DNA from: Anagrus nilaparvatae
Taxonomy: Eukaryota; Arthropoda; Insecta; Hymenoptera; Mymaridae
DNA length: 64,000 nt
NCBI GenBank assembly: GCA_022575985.1
Contig: JAKSXM010000007.1
Span: 39,372,501 to 39,436,500, forward strand
Direction: 5' to 3'
This document shows, piece after piece, positions 19,640-30,907 of the stretch (positions are counted from its first letter, which is position 1; every line of letters begins with the position of its first letter). The notes beneath the pieces are model-generated. The model made no database searches. It was not told where the DNA came from and saw only the letters and a list, made by a program, of their open reading frames with translations. The position numbers were made by a program, and so were the translations under genes.

Positions 19640-20940
19640 TTTTATTAATATTGAGAAAAAAATTTTCAAAAAATTCGGTATCAGATCCAAAAAATTACTA
19701 TGAATAAGCTTTTTAAAACTAGTACTCTCATAGAAATTAATTAGGTACTAAGTCCGAACAAAAAAAAAATTTGGTATTCTTTGTATTTTTTTGTGAAAAA
19801 AATTTTGGGAAAAAAATTTTCAAAAAATTAATTATCAGATTTGAGATATCTAGTAAAAACCATACTTTCAAATATAAGTACTTTTATGGAAATAAATGAG
19901 GAATTACACCTAAATTAAAAAAAAAAAAAAAGTATTTTGAAATCTCATGATGAAAAAATTTTTGAAAAAAAAAATTAGATCTTAATTCCATAATGGTTGT
20001 TAAATACCACCGATTGCAAAATTTTCAAATATTAGTACTTTCATGGAATTAAAGGAAGTATTACACTAAAAAAAAAAAAAAATATTACAGATTTTTTAAT
20101 TTTTTTGTTTTTTTAATTTTGAGAAAAAAATTTTGAAATAATTAAGTTTCAGGTCCAAAAAATTACTATAAACGATATTTCTAAAACTAGTACTCTCATA
20201 GAAATCAATTAGGTACTACATCCAAAAATAAAAAAAAATAAAGTTTTTTTTGTATTTTTTGGTGAAAAAAATTTTGAGAAAAAAATTTTCAAAAAATTAG
20301 TTATCTGATTCGAGATATCGAGTAAAAATCGTACTTTCAAATATAAGTACTTTCATGGAAATAAATGAGGTACTACATCCAAATTAAAAAAAAAAAAAAG
20401 TAGTTTGAGATTTTTTGATGAAAAAATTTTTGAAAAAAAAATTAGGTCTTAATTCCATAATGGTTCTGAAATATCACGGGTTACAATATTTTCAGATATT
20501 CGTACTTTCATAGAAAAAATTTAAGTATTACGTCCTAAAATAAAAAAAATTTTGGCATTCTTTGTAGTTTTTGGCAACAAAAATTTTGAGAAAAAAATTT
20601 TGAAAAAATTAGGTATCAGGTCCAAAAAAATGCTGTAAACCATATTTCTAAAACTAGTACTTCCACAGAAATAAATTAAGTACTGCGTCCATAAAGAAAA
20701 AAAAAATTGGTATTTTTTGTATTTTTTGGTGAAAAAAATTTTCAGAAAAAAATTTTCAAAAAATTAATTATCAGATTCGAGATATCGAGTAAAAATCGTA
20801 CTTTCAAGTATAAGTACTTTCGTGGAAATAAATGAGGTATTACATCCAAATTAAAAAAAAAAAAAAGTAGTTTGAGATTTTTTGATGAAAAAATTTTTGA
20901 AAAAAAAATTAGGTCTTAATTCCTTAATGGTTGTGAAATT
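19640..20940. repeat. Tandem repeat, about 468-bp unit, near 3 copies
   Basis: The block 'tatcagattcgagatatcga' recurs at about 19833, 20302 and 20769, followed each time by the same 'aagtactttcatggaaataa' and poly-A segments. Confidence 0.75.
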
Positions 20941-20948
20941 TCACCGGT

Positions 20949-20950
<2 letters not shown>

Positions 20951-21004
<54 letters not shown>
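20951..21004. repeat. (CA)n microsatellite
   Basis: About 25 uninterrupted CA units at the centre of the foldback-like element. Confidence 0.95.
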
Positions 21005-21008
<4 letters not shown>

Positions 21009-22044
21009 GACTTTTTTTAAAAACCGGTTTTTTAGCTTCCTGAGGTCCCAAAACGTGCTTATATGCCAAAAAATCAAAAATCAAAATTTCATCTATCACA
21101 AAGGTTCCTCTATGAGGAACCAAAAAAAAAAACTGCAATATTTTTTTTCTTTTTGGATATAGTACCTAATTTTTTCGTATGAAAATTCCAGTATCTGAAA
21201 ATATGGTTATGACTCGATTTCTCCAATCTGACACTTAATTTTTTGAACTTTTTTTCTCAAAACTTTTGGAAAAAATTTGGATGAAACAAATATTAAAAAT
21301 AAAAAAATTAAAAAACCAGTTATATGTTTTTGATTTTTGAAAGTAATACCTCATTTTTCTCTGTGGGAGTACTAGTTATAGAAGTATACTTTATAGTTCA
21401 TTTTTTGGATCCGAAAATTAATTTTTTGAAAATTTTTACCTCAAAATTTTTCAAACAAAAAAATAAAAAAAATATTTTTTTTTATTTTGAACGTATCACC
21501 TAATTTATTTCTATAAAATTAATAATTTTTGTAATCATTGTTTTTACTCGATATCTCAAATCTGATACCCAATTTTTTTTTAATTTTTCTCTCAAAATTT
21601 GTTGCATAAAAACATTAAAGAAACAGCAATATTTTTTTTCTTTTTGGGCGTAGTACCTAATTTTCTCCTATGAAAGTACTTATATCTAGAATTATCGTTT
21701 TTATCCGATATCTCCAATTGATACTTAATTTAAAAAAAAATTTTTAATTGAAGTATTTAATTTTTTTTCCATGAAAGTACTAATATCTAGAATTATTGTT
21801 TTTACTAGGTAAAATAGACCATTAAGAACATTTTGTTATTGTTAATGAGGAATGTTTTGATTAAATGTTTTTGATTAATCATATACTTTTATAGATAAAT
21901 AAAATGAAATAGGAAAAAAAAAATTAATAAATTTACAAAATTATATTTTTCTATTTAACGATTATTTTTTCGTTATACATTAATTTGTGTTTTGCTGTGA
22001 TTTATAGGTTGCTTTAATAGCTAATTAGATTTATGTTTACATAA

Positions 22045-22520
22045 ATGAAATAAATGAATTGGTGAAAAAGGATGGCTACAATGGTGGTAATTATTACTTT
22101 ATCCCCTTTGGGTGCTGGAGGCAACCTTACAACGACCACCGTACAGGAGACGTGTTATGCGAAGAAGTAAATAAAGATTCCTGGGGTCTAGGTTACAAAG
22201 TAATAATGGGCAAGTTAAACCGAGTGAAGAAGGGTAATGTAGAAGCCCCGCAGTCCCCATCTTCTTGCAGAAGGTGTATGCTAAATACCATTGGAAAGAT
22301 GATGGAGAGCATGCTCCGGAATGACTAAGAAAAGCTATCGATTAAGGCCGTGGCCTTTTTCGAGGAGCAGCATGGCTTCCGTGAAGAGCATTACACAATA
22401 GACGCCATCTGGAATGGACGAGAGGCAAAGGAGAAATGCAATTCTGGTAACATTGGACAAAATGAAGACTCTTGATATTTGTGGTGAACACTGTCTTGCT
22501 TTACGGATTGGACAGATAAC
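22045..22520 (+). pseudogene. Decayed R1-clade non-LTR retrotransposon fragment
   Basis: The frame from about 22059 reads 'VNKDSWGLGYKVIMGKL', the segment before R1-type reverse transcriptase, then jumps by an internal deletion to 'MLNTIGKMMESML', the early RT block. A stop is followed by recognisable frameshifted remnants ('EEQHGFREEH' and 'VTLDKMKT'). The larger GC-richer copies at 50.6-52.6 and 55.2-56.7 kb share these blocks. Not functional. Confidence 0.65.
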
Positions 22521-24099
22521 GCTAAAATTACATAGACAAAGATGAGGTGACCTTATTCTACGATGTTTAAAGTATCTTAAGGATATTAAAACGTAGATAA
22601 AATCAGTTAGAAAATAAAATAAATTCGACAGAAAATCAATAATTGTACAAGTTTTTGTCAGTTAAGGCCAATCTTTAAAAGCTTTAAAAAATATCCTTTC
22701 GAAGATGATTTTACTATTTAATGAATTTTAAACTCGAATTCGTTTCAAAGGAGTTTCTATACTTCTCAAGTATTCAAAAATCATGTTTTCAGTGATTTTA
22801 ATGATGCAAAACCAGATTCTATTTATCATCGATGCGAAATTTTTAGATTTTTTATGCTGAGCACTCACTTGAAATAGTACTTAAAAAATACTTTTTGAGG
22901 GTCGACTGGCTGTTAAGACGTTACGTGTAAATAATAATGAAACAACTTGCCCTAACTATGATTAAAATATTTTAATGATGTAAATAATTAGAAACTAAAA
23001 TAAAATCATCAGAGATTTATTAATTTCACAATTTTTGGTCAGTTAAGGCCCATTCTTAAAAAGCTTCAAAAAATATCTGTTCCGTATTATAAATTATTGT
23101 AAATATACCTTTATTATAATATAATATATATAAACTTCTTAATGTATATATTAAAAAGATATAGGTAATATCAAGCGCTACCTGTCTGTGGACAGTACGC
23201 ACTCAGTAGTATATCAGTACTCGCATCATAAGTCATTTACATATTAATCACACAGTATCAATTATTCATATATATTTGTATCCACTCCAATATTCCACCA
23301 ATTAACCTATAATTTATACCACTATTGTTCAATATTCTTTTGAAGCCGATTTTACTATTTAATGAATTTTAAACTCAAATTCGTTTCAAAGCAGATTCTA
23401 TACTCTTTAAGTATTAAAAAAATCATGTTTTCAAGGATTTGTTGAGACAAGACCAGGTTTTATATTGCATTGATATAATGATTTCTAAATTTTTTTATTC
23501 CTGAAACTCGTTTGAAAGAATACTTTTTCGAGGATTTACGGGTTATTGATTCATTTATTGATTCATCACGTGAAGATGATTACTTAACTATATTTTAAAA
23601 TATAACAAGAGCATTGAAAATTTACTTTAATTAATTATTAATTTATATGATTTTAGCTGAAATTTATCATTTTTACAATTTTGTGTCGATTAAAAAACAG
23701 TCGCAAGAATCTTCAAAAAATACTTTTTCTGAACTAATGTTAAATCCTCATATTCAACATTGCGAAGATATACATTATTTAGATTTTAAATATTTATCAA
23801 ATACTATAATGATATACTTTCGTAGTCTATTTAAGGAATATTTTGTCTTTTTTCTCTAAATGCGCGTTTTTTTTATTAATTTTTACGATTAAAATTTTGA
23901 CCGTAAAAGTATTTATTTATTATTTTTATAAATTTACTAACTTTGCTTTCGAAAGATTAGATTTTATTTTAGAAGTCTTAAACAATAAGAACATATTTGA
24001 TTTTATCTGTGAAAGAATGTAGAAAGAATACGCTAACACATTATAAAAAAAAATTTACATTAGCATTTTTACTTGTTAATATATTTCAGGAATATTTAT
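22521..24099. repeat. Non-coding DNA with a diverged ~350-bp duplication
   Basis: A block at about 22590-22920 ('ttactatttaatgaatttta', 'tcatgttttcag') recurs at about 22965-23560, where it is interrupted by about 250 bp (23090-23335). No coding capacity is seen. Confidence 0.5.
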
Positions 24100-24149
24100 T
24101 AATACTTCGTATCGGAGGATATGCGTTTTTTGAGAGCACCGAAAACGCA

Positions 24150-25240
24150 GTAAAAATAATTTTTTTCAGTTCTTTGGGGGGCATATGGGGGCGCTGGTGG
24201 CAGATTGGCTAGTTTTAATGCATTTCTATTGCCATATTCGGTTTTAGCACCATCAAAAACCCCCATATAAGGGAGTCTACCCTCTGGTACATGACTTTTT
24301 TTTTGTGTGCCTTTGATCATTTTTCTTATGCCTGCGTCGACGGAAATAAGCTTCGGGGCACCAAACTTAATTTAAAAGCCCCTCGCACACCACCTATTAG
24401 AGTCTTTGGTAGTCTATCCTGGTATATTTAATTAATAGTTCTGAATGTCTGAATGTTGTGTTTTGTTGTTTTCCCTCGGACGGGGCTCGTGGTTAGTGTT
24501 CCAAAAGTAATAATATGCAAAGTTTTTCCCTCCTATGACAAGCTCAGACATAGTATCCATGCAAGATCGGTCCTCACGGTCCCAAAATCACCCTTCCTTC
24601 AAGAGTTCGGATAATTACAATCTTGCTATTTTGTATGTTAAAGTTCCGGAGATGTGGGCTAGAGGTCAGAGTAGCCTTCTTTAGGTTCTGCCGGCAATGA
24701 ACCAATCCAAGGTTAGGGGCAATGATTATGGCACCTGAAGACTTTTAGGCATAGCCTTCAGGATTATGTTACCAAGATTTGATCACAGTTTGGGTATATC
24801 TGTTGTAGGCTCGCTTTAGGCTTCCCTCTTAGGTGGTCTCCTCCCTCCCATGGAGTCCTCAAGGCCGAGTGACCTTATAAAGTTCATCAGGCTCTCAGTT
24901 TTAATAGTCCAACATCTTCCATGTTCGTTAAAACTCGAGGTACCGTCTACATCGTTTCTTCAGCGCCGGACAAGCCCAGGTTAGGTGTTAAGTGGTTTCT
25001 GTCGATTCCGCACAGAAGCTGCAGTTCCAAATATTATTTATGTTCCCCCCCACCTGTGATGGTTTAATTCGGAGTGTCCTGTTATCCGTAGGTCACAGAG
25101 CTACCTTTTAGGGTCCTTTTGGACTGGCTAACTCTCCTTGCTTCTGTCCATTCCATTGCGTTACACTTGCTTAGTAAATCAAGGAAATAGGACACAGCCT
25201 CCCACCAAGGGGTTCCGATGATGGCCGTTGGCCTTCAACG
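24150..25240 (-). pseudogene. Decayed non-LTR retrotransposon 3' end
   Basis: GC-richer than its surroundings. The minus strand near 25100-24950 reads a broken frame with 'GHSELNHH' followed by 'CSFCAESTETT' and 'HLTWACPAL', matching the C-terminal region after RNase H of R1/I-type elements (GH..LN, CxxC...H...C). Stops interrupt it, so it is dead. The rest toward 24150 would be 3' UTR. Confidence 0.5.
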
Positions 25241-25974
25241 TTTTTTTTTCAAGTCCTCAAAAATTTTTTACAGCTAAATTTGTCCGAAAATTTTGGGCCT
25301 TTTTTTGACTTTTTTCTTTCTGGAGCCACCATTTTGTTTCTTATTAATTTTTTTGAAAAAACTCGAAGTCAGTCTGTTATTTAAGGCTTAAACTCTTGCA
25401 AAAAAATTTTTTTTTTTTTAGATAACATTATCTCTCAGCATTGTGCCCACCGTTTTTTTTACTGTTTCGTTTACATAAGTGTGACGCGGAAGTGACGTCA
25501 CAGAAAACTAAAAAAATTTTTTTGTGTACATTTTAATACATATGTAAACTAATAAAAAAATATTTACTCAAATATCTATAAACGTTTCTTCAGAATCCTT
25601 ACCTAAAAAACATGACAAAATATAGTATAAGTACCCTTAAAGATGTAACTCTTAGGGTATTTTTTCTATTTTTTGCCAGAGTACGTACATTATTTTCATG
25701 GGTGTAATTCAAAAACCAATACGTTTGTAAAGATAAAATTTGCTTTGGTAAAAATAAAATGAAAAATCGTATTTAATGTAGCTTTTTATCGAACATAGTA
25801 AATTATCTATCTAAAAACATAAGTTTCACCAAAATTCAATTAAGTACAAATTATTTTAAACATTTATTAATTTGGTGTGCATTTTTCTCTCATATACTCC
25901 AATTCTGATTTTTAGACTCATTAAAAATAGAGATTATGAAAAAAAACGCTCCCAATTAATAAATTGGCACAATA
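25241..25974. other. AT-rich non-coding stretch
   Basis: Poly-T rich spacer without coding frames. It ends at the outer terminus of another foldback-family copy (CATTAATAATAACAAAATGT near 25998). Confidence 0.4.
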
Positions 25975-26651
25975 GGAACCATTTGAGGAACTCATTAATA
26001 ATAACAAAATGTTCTTAATGGTCTATTTTACCTAGTAAAAACGATAATTCTAGATATTAGTACTTTAGATACTATATTCAAAAATTAAAAAAATTATAGT
26101 TTTTTATAATTTTGTGTATGCAAAATTATTTTTAAAAAAATTTTCAAAAAATTGAGTATCATATTTGAGATACAAAAACCATATTTTCAGATACTATTAC
26201 TTTTATATAAATAAATTATGTACTACGTTCAAAAAGAAAATAATGCTATTATTTTTATTTTTTTATGTAAAAAATTTTCAAAAAATTAAGTTTTAGATCA
26301 AAAAAATTAACTATAAAGGATATTTCTAAAACTAGTACTCCCACAGAAAAAAATGAGGTACTACTTTCAAAAAAGAAAAAAATATTTCTGTTTTTTATAA
26401 TTTTTTATGCAAAAAATTTTGAAAAAGAAGGTCTGTAAATTAAGTGTAAGATTGAATATATTGAGTAATAAAGTACCAGATTTTCAGATATTGGTACTTT
26501 CATAGGAAAAAATAAGGTACTACATCCAAAGAGAAAAAAAATATTGCTGTTTTTAAGAAAAAATTTTAAAAAAATTAAGTATCAAATTCTAGGTATCGAT
26601 TAAAAATCATTATTTCAAATATAAGTACTTTGATAGAAATAAGTAAGGTAT
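25975..26651. mobile_element. Left part of a second foldback-family copy
   Basis: The terminus 'aaaatgttcttaatggtcta' at about 26009-26028 matches the ends of the 19402-21854 element. It continues with the same internal repeats until interrupted at 26652 by the TIR element. The continuation resumes at 29697. Confidence 0.55.
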
Positions 26652-27279
26652 TACTCTGTGAAAAATTTTGACCATAAAATGGACATAATTTATGGTGATG
26701 GTTGGGTTTATGGCCATAAATTATGGTCATATTATGGCCATAATGTTGACGTTTGACCATAATTTAAAAAAAAAGTTTTTTTTGTTTTTATTGTATAAAA
26801 CCATCATTTATACCCCTCCAAGACCCGAAGCAAGTGTAAAAATGCCACACTTTCTTCCTAAAGTTCATAAAAACATAAAAACGAGGTTTAATTTTTTTTT
26901 TTTTTTTTTTTGTTTATTAACATAAATTTTTTTTTTTCTTTTTGCTCTACGAGCAGAGTTGACTCATGTGATTTACACATGTGATTTTTTACATGCGTCT
27001 AGGTGAGAATGCGTTACGCATATCTAGGGCCCTAGATTATTTCGGACTCCATGCTTAGCATGTTTACCGACTAAACTAACCCCCCTTAATGCTTTCTGCA
27101 AGTCAACCTGGAACCGTTTAACACATTACATCAGGTTGACTTAAGGCCATGTATCCTCTCTATCAGAAGATCCTTTCATATCAGTTTCTGTTTTCTTCAT
27201 AATATTCGATTTTTCTTTTAAATATTATGATGAAAACAGAATCCTAGTCTCAACGTGGTGAAGAGTTTTAAATCTGTAT

Positions 27280-27425
27280 ATATTTACGAAAGTATTTTTA
27301 TACTACAAATAGCGTCTATATACATTTATGAAACTCTTACTCGAGCGGCGAACCCGCTTCTATATGAAAGTATCTCTACTTACATATAGTTGCGAGATTT
27401 AAACCAATCGACCACCGCCTCGCTT
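27280..27425 (-). repeat. Possible tRNA-derived SINE head
   Basis: The minus strand has 'gtggtcgattggttta', close to an A-box as in Ser/Leu tRNAs, and about 50 nt later 'gggttcgccgctc', B-box-like. The arms do not fold into an intact tRNA by eye, so a degenerate SINE is more likely than a tRNA gene. Confidence 0.3.
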
Positions 27426-27536
27426 AAAAAATATATTTATTAACATAAATTAACAATAATAAATATAAATATAATAATTAATTGTATATAGATTATTATG
27501 AACTATATGTTATATAGTTATAATAATTTAATATAT

Positions 27537-28355
27537 GGGTAGATTTAAATGAAGTGAGGGTGATTTGTATGGTTGGGTCTTCAAAACTGCCCGAAAGTTT
27601 TTTTTTCTGAAAGTACTACCAAAAATAAGTCACCAGCCTGGATGGCTAAAAATTGAATTGGTGACTTATTTTTGGTAAAAAACTTTTGGGCAGTTTTGAA
27701 GACCCGACCATACAAGTCGTCTACGCTTCATTTAAATCATTAATTTTTAAATTTCCCGCGGAACCCAAATTTTTTTTTCAGATTTTTAATTATTCACGTG
27801 AATTGGCGGGAAATTCGAAATTTGTAAAAAATGAGCTTTTGGAAGCTGCTATTTTTTGATCTAGAGCTCTCAAAAAGCAATGTCTCATGGAAATTTTTTT
27901 TAGACAAAAAATATAAAGTTTAAGGAAAAATTTAAGCCTGGTTAGAAGATTTTAAACTAATAGGTATTTGAAAAACCGACTTTTGAAAAAAAATATAACC
28001 TTAGCAATTTAAAACAATCTTAGCGATATATCGAGCATGTACTGCTCAAAATAAATTTTTGACCCCGGAACCGGATAGCCAGGGACATTTCCTATCCGGA
28101 ATTAAAAAGAAAAAATTTTTTATATTAATTAATGAAAGTTTTTAATAGAAAGAATAAGAAAAATGATCCCTCATATTTCTTATTTTTTTTATAAAAGTCC
28201 AAAACACAAAATTGGCTGCTAAAAAAGATTTTGCTCTGGGAGGCTAAATATTGGGTTGGTGACTTATTGTTGGTAGTACTTTCAGAAAAAAATACGTTGG
28301 GGTAATTTTAAAGATCCAACCGTACAGTTCATACACACTTCATTTAAATCTATCC
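27537..28355. mobile_element. Nested MITE with inner hairpin
   Basis: The ends are inverted (left gggtagatttaaatgaagtg, right mirrors it at 28336-28355). An inner inverted pair at 27541-27625 and 27655-27738 has the same terminal 19 bp, and a third half-copy sits at 28245-28355. This fits a MITE inserted into or duplicated within its own family. Confidence 0.55.
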
Positions 28356-28576
28356 ATGTACATAAAAAAATATTTAAACTTAATTAAGAGTAAATGAAAC
28401 ATTAATTTTAAATAAATTTTAAAAAAGTTTTTAGTATAATATATATTTATGTCAACAACGAGATTTTGCTCACGTTTTTGAGCAAATCTCGTGTGTTATT
28501 AAAATCGAGTTTTAGGTATCCCTACTCTATGCCGAATACTAAAAATTCTTAAAATTGCGCTGTTATACTGTAATAA

Positions 28577-28681
28577 CCCACGTAAAAAGATTAAGCTTAA
28601 TTTTGGGTTTACAGACCGACCCTTTATTTTGGGTAAACTACATAAGCTTACCCAAAATTAAGCTTAATCTTTTTACGTGGG
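28577..28681. repeat. Perfect 32-bp inverted repeat (hairpin MITE)
   Basis: Arms 28577-28608 and 28650-28681 are exact reverse complements (cccacgtaaaaagattaagc...), with a 41-nt loop. It is likely a very small MITE; the perfect arms suggest recent origin. Confidence 0.75.
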
Positions 28682-29696
28682 AAATGAAGAGCAAGGGTTA
28701 CATTCACTAATTTATTGCCAAATTATTCTAAATTGGTATGTCGATAATCTATTTAAGAGATATGAAAATTTAAAGTCAGAATCCTGAATTAAGATTTTTT
28801 AATAAACGCTAATTTGAAACGCCATCTTCACAGAGCCATATCTCGACAGTTGAAGCAAAAAGAACGAGTAAAGAATTTTTGAAAATTAGGAAACTTGTCA
28901 AACTCGTTTTAGTTAAAAAATTAGAATTTTGGTAGAAATTTAAAAATTGGTCATTTTTGGCCGAATGTGGCCATTTAATTGAACAATCATAATCTGTCTT
29001 AAAATTTAGAAACAAGTTGGCTTCCCCAAAGGTTGAAACTCCCCTTGTAAATACTATAATAAATAAAATAAATTTTAAATATTTTTAAAATGTACCATTG
29101 TCAATACCATCAATCCCGACAGCAGTATTTGAAAAAAATAATTCAGTAGATCTTGACTTTTCTATGCTGCTAATGCGATGTTGATTTATGGAAAATTGTT
29201 TATTAAATTTAAAAATTAACATTATGGAAATTTTTAACCAAAAATAAGAATTAAAAATAATAAATTTATATATTAATTAAAATTTTTAATGAATATTTTT
29301 ACTTTAAATTCACAATTTTAACTTTTTTATTCATAAATCTCGGTTTTCGTATTATTTCTGGACTTAAAATGATAAAAAAATAAAACAAAAATAAAATAAA
29401 AAAATTTTTTTTAAATTTTAATTTAAAATTTTTTTTAATTTTTACTTTTTTAATTATAAATCTTGTTTTGTATTTTTTTTTTGGACTTTAGGAAGAAGGT
29501 GCGGCATTTTTGGGTTTTTATTTAATTTTGGAGGGGTATGAATAATGATTTTGTACAATAAAAACAAAAAAATTTTTTTTTTAAATTATGGTTCAACCTC
29601 AACATTATGGCCATAATATGACCATAATTTATGGCCAGTTTATGGCCAATCACCATAAATTATGGCCATTTTATGGTCAAAATTTTTCACAGGGTA

Positions 29697-29870
29697 TATC
29701 CAAATTAAAAAAAAAAGTTTTTTTGATAGAAAAATTTTTGAAAAAAATATTAGGTCTTAATACTATAATGGTTGTGAAATATCAATACACATACACACTT
29801 AGACAGAAGTACAAACCTTTTTAAAACCGGTTTTTTAACTTCCTGAGGTCTCCAAATATGCTTATATACC
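29697..29870. mobile_element. Continuation of the second foldback-family copy
   Basis: Resumes 'atccaaattaaaaaa' and ends with the 'aaaaccggttttttaacttc' block that also ends the repeat at about 21020. Confidence 0.5.
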
Positions 29871-30706
29871 AAAAAATTTTACCTATCAAAATAAAATTAA
29901 AAAAATTTTTAAATTTGGTTTCATTTAATTAATATTAATTATTATTAATTGACGCTTTACGTATGGGAATTTTTTTAATTGTTCTTTATTCATTTGTAAT
30001 TTTATGTGGTGTGATACGTTATTGAAGATTTTAATTCATCTAATTTATTCATACTTATTATGTTTTATTTTGATAAAACTTTTAAAATTCTATCTCGTTT
30101 ATTTTGTAGCTGATTTTAAAATGTTTATTACTTATTTTTTTTATATTTTAATGTAAACAAAGTTGAACCCGAAAAATAAAATATTTAAATTTTTAATCAG
30201 CAATATATCGTTATAAATTTATACAGAGTTATATGGATCATATTAGCAATATGGCGTCGTTACTCCCAACTACTGGCTCATAATATTTTACAATCGCTAT
30301 ATCTTTATTAGTAATACTTTTAAAAAAATTTTTCTTTTATTTTAAATCCTAAAAAAACCAAAAAGATATGGAAGAGATAGATATATAGATAAGATAGATA
30401 TTTCTAATATTTAAATCAATATCCCCAAATGGATACCATAATCATGTTGTTTGTTTTGAAACTTTAAAAAAATTAATTTTAAAGATAAAATATACCGTTA
30501 AGGCAAGAAATCATAGATGTATTTATTTAAATTTTATATCAAGTTATTCAGTTTTAAATTTTTTATCGTAAGACAGCATTTAATTTATCTTCATTTTTAC
30601 TTAATATTTTTAAATAACAAATATTATTAAATGAAAGTAAATAAGTTTTTAGTAGATATAAAAATCAAGCCGCAATAAAATAATAATACATTTTAAATTT
30701 TTTCAG
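29871..30706. other. AT-rich intron or intergenic DNA
   Basis: No coding frame. The last bases form a T-rich tract ending in TTTCAG (30701-30706), the acceptor of the exon that follows. Confidence 0.45.
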
Positions 30707-30901
30707 ACTTCAATGACAAATCTTCTGAAGTCGTCCATACAGTTTTTGGAAAATTGCCACCTTTTAGATATAAAATAAATAATTCCTGTTATCCACTGAC
30801 GAACTGTAAAGGTTGTTTGCAAGATTACTGCTTATCTAATACAATAGAAATAAAACCAATAACCGCTAAATATTTTGAAGGGATGCCACCCCGTGCAGCT
30901 G
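30707..30901 (+). CDS. Exon of an olfactomedin-domain (colmedin/gliomedin-like) gene, upstream exon
   Basis: A 195-nt open segment between a TTTCAG acceptor and a GTAAGT donor, phase 1 on both sides. It encodes about 64 residues with four Cys ('SCYPLTNCKGCLQDYC'), probably the segment just N-terminal to an olfactomedin domain. Its donor phase fits exactly the acceptor phase of the exon at 59735, creating an Asp codon at the joint. Codon use is more balanced than in the surrounding repeats. Alone it would not be identifiable; identity rests on the partner exon. Confidence 0.55.
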
Positions 30902-30907
30902 GTAAGT

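Larger units (their letters stand above)
19402..21854. mobile_element. Foldback-like element with terminal inverted repeats
   Basis: The left end (GGTTCCTCATTAACAATAGC...) and the reverse complement of the right end (CATTCCTCATTAACAATAAC...) match over about 44 bp. The interior holds tandem ~468-bp repeats on the left and inverted diverged copies on the right, with a (CA)n tract between. No transposase frame is seen. Related sequence recurs at 25975-26651, 29697-29870, 35670-36300 and 57050-57110, so this is a dispersed non-autonomous family. Confidence 0.6.
26652..29696. mobile_element. TIR DNA element (~3 kb), non-autonomous
   Basis: Left and right ends are inverted repeats starting TACYCTGTGAAAAATTTT and extending for about 230 bp, flanked by TAT on both sides (possible 3-bp target duplication). 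Subterminal regions repeat the palindromic 'tatggccataa' motif. No transposase ORF is present. The interior is filled with nested repeats (see 27537-28355 and 28577-28681). Confidence 0.65.

Noticed and set aside
20941..21138. 65-codon ORF with a Val/Cys repeat
   Set aside because: Translation of the (CA)n microsatellite.
27300..27425. Functional tRNA gene
   Set aside because: Only A- and B-box-like pieces; acceptor and anticodon arms do not pair by eye.
30707..30901. Stand-alone small protein gene
   Set aside because: Bounded by clean splice sites, no start codon in frame; phase fits the exon at 59735.
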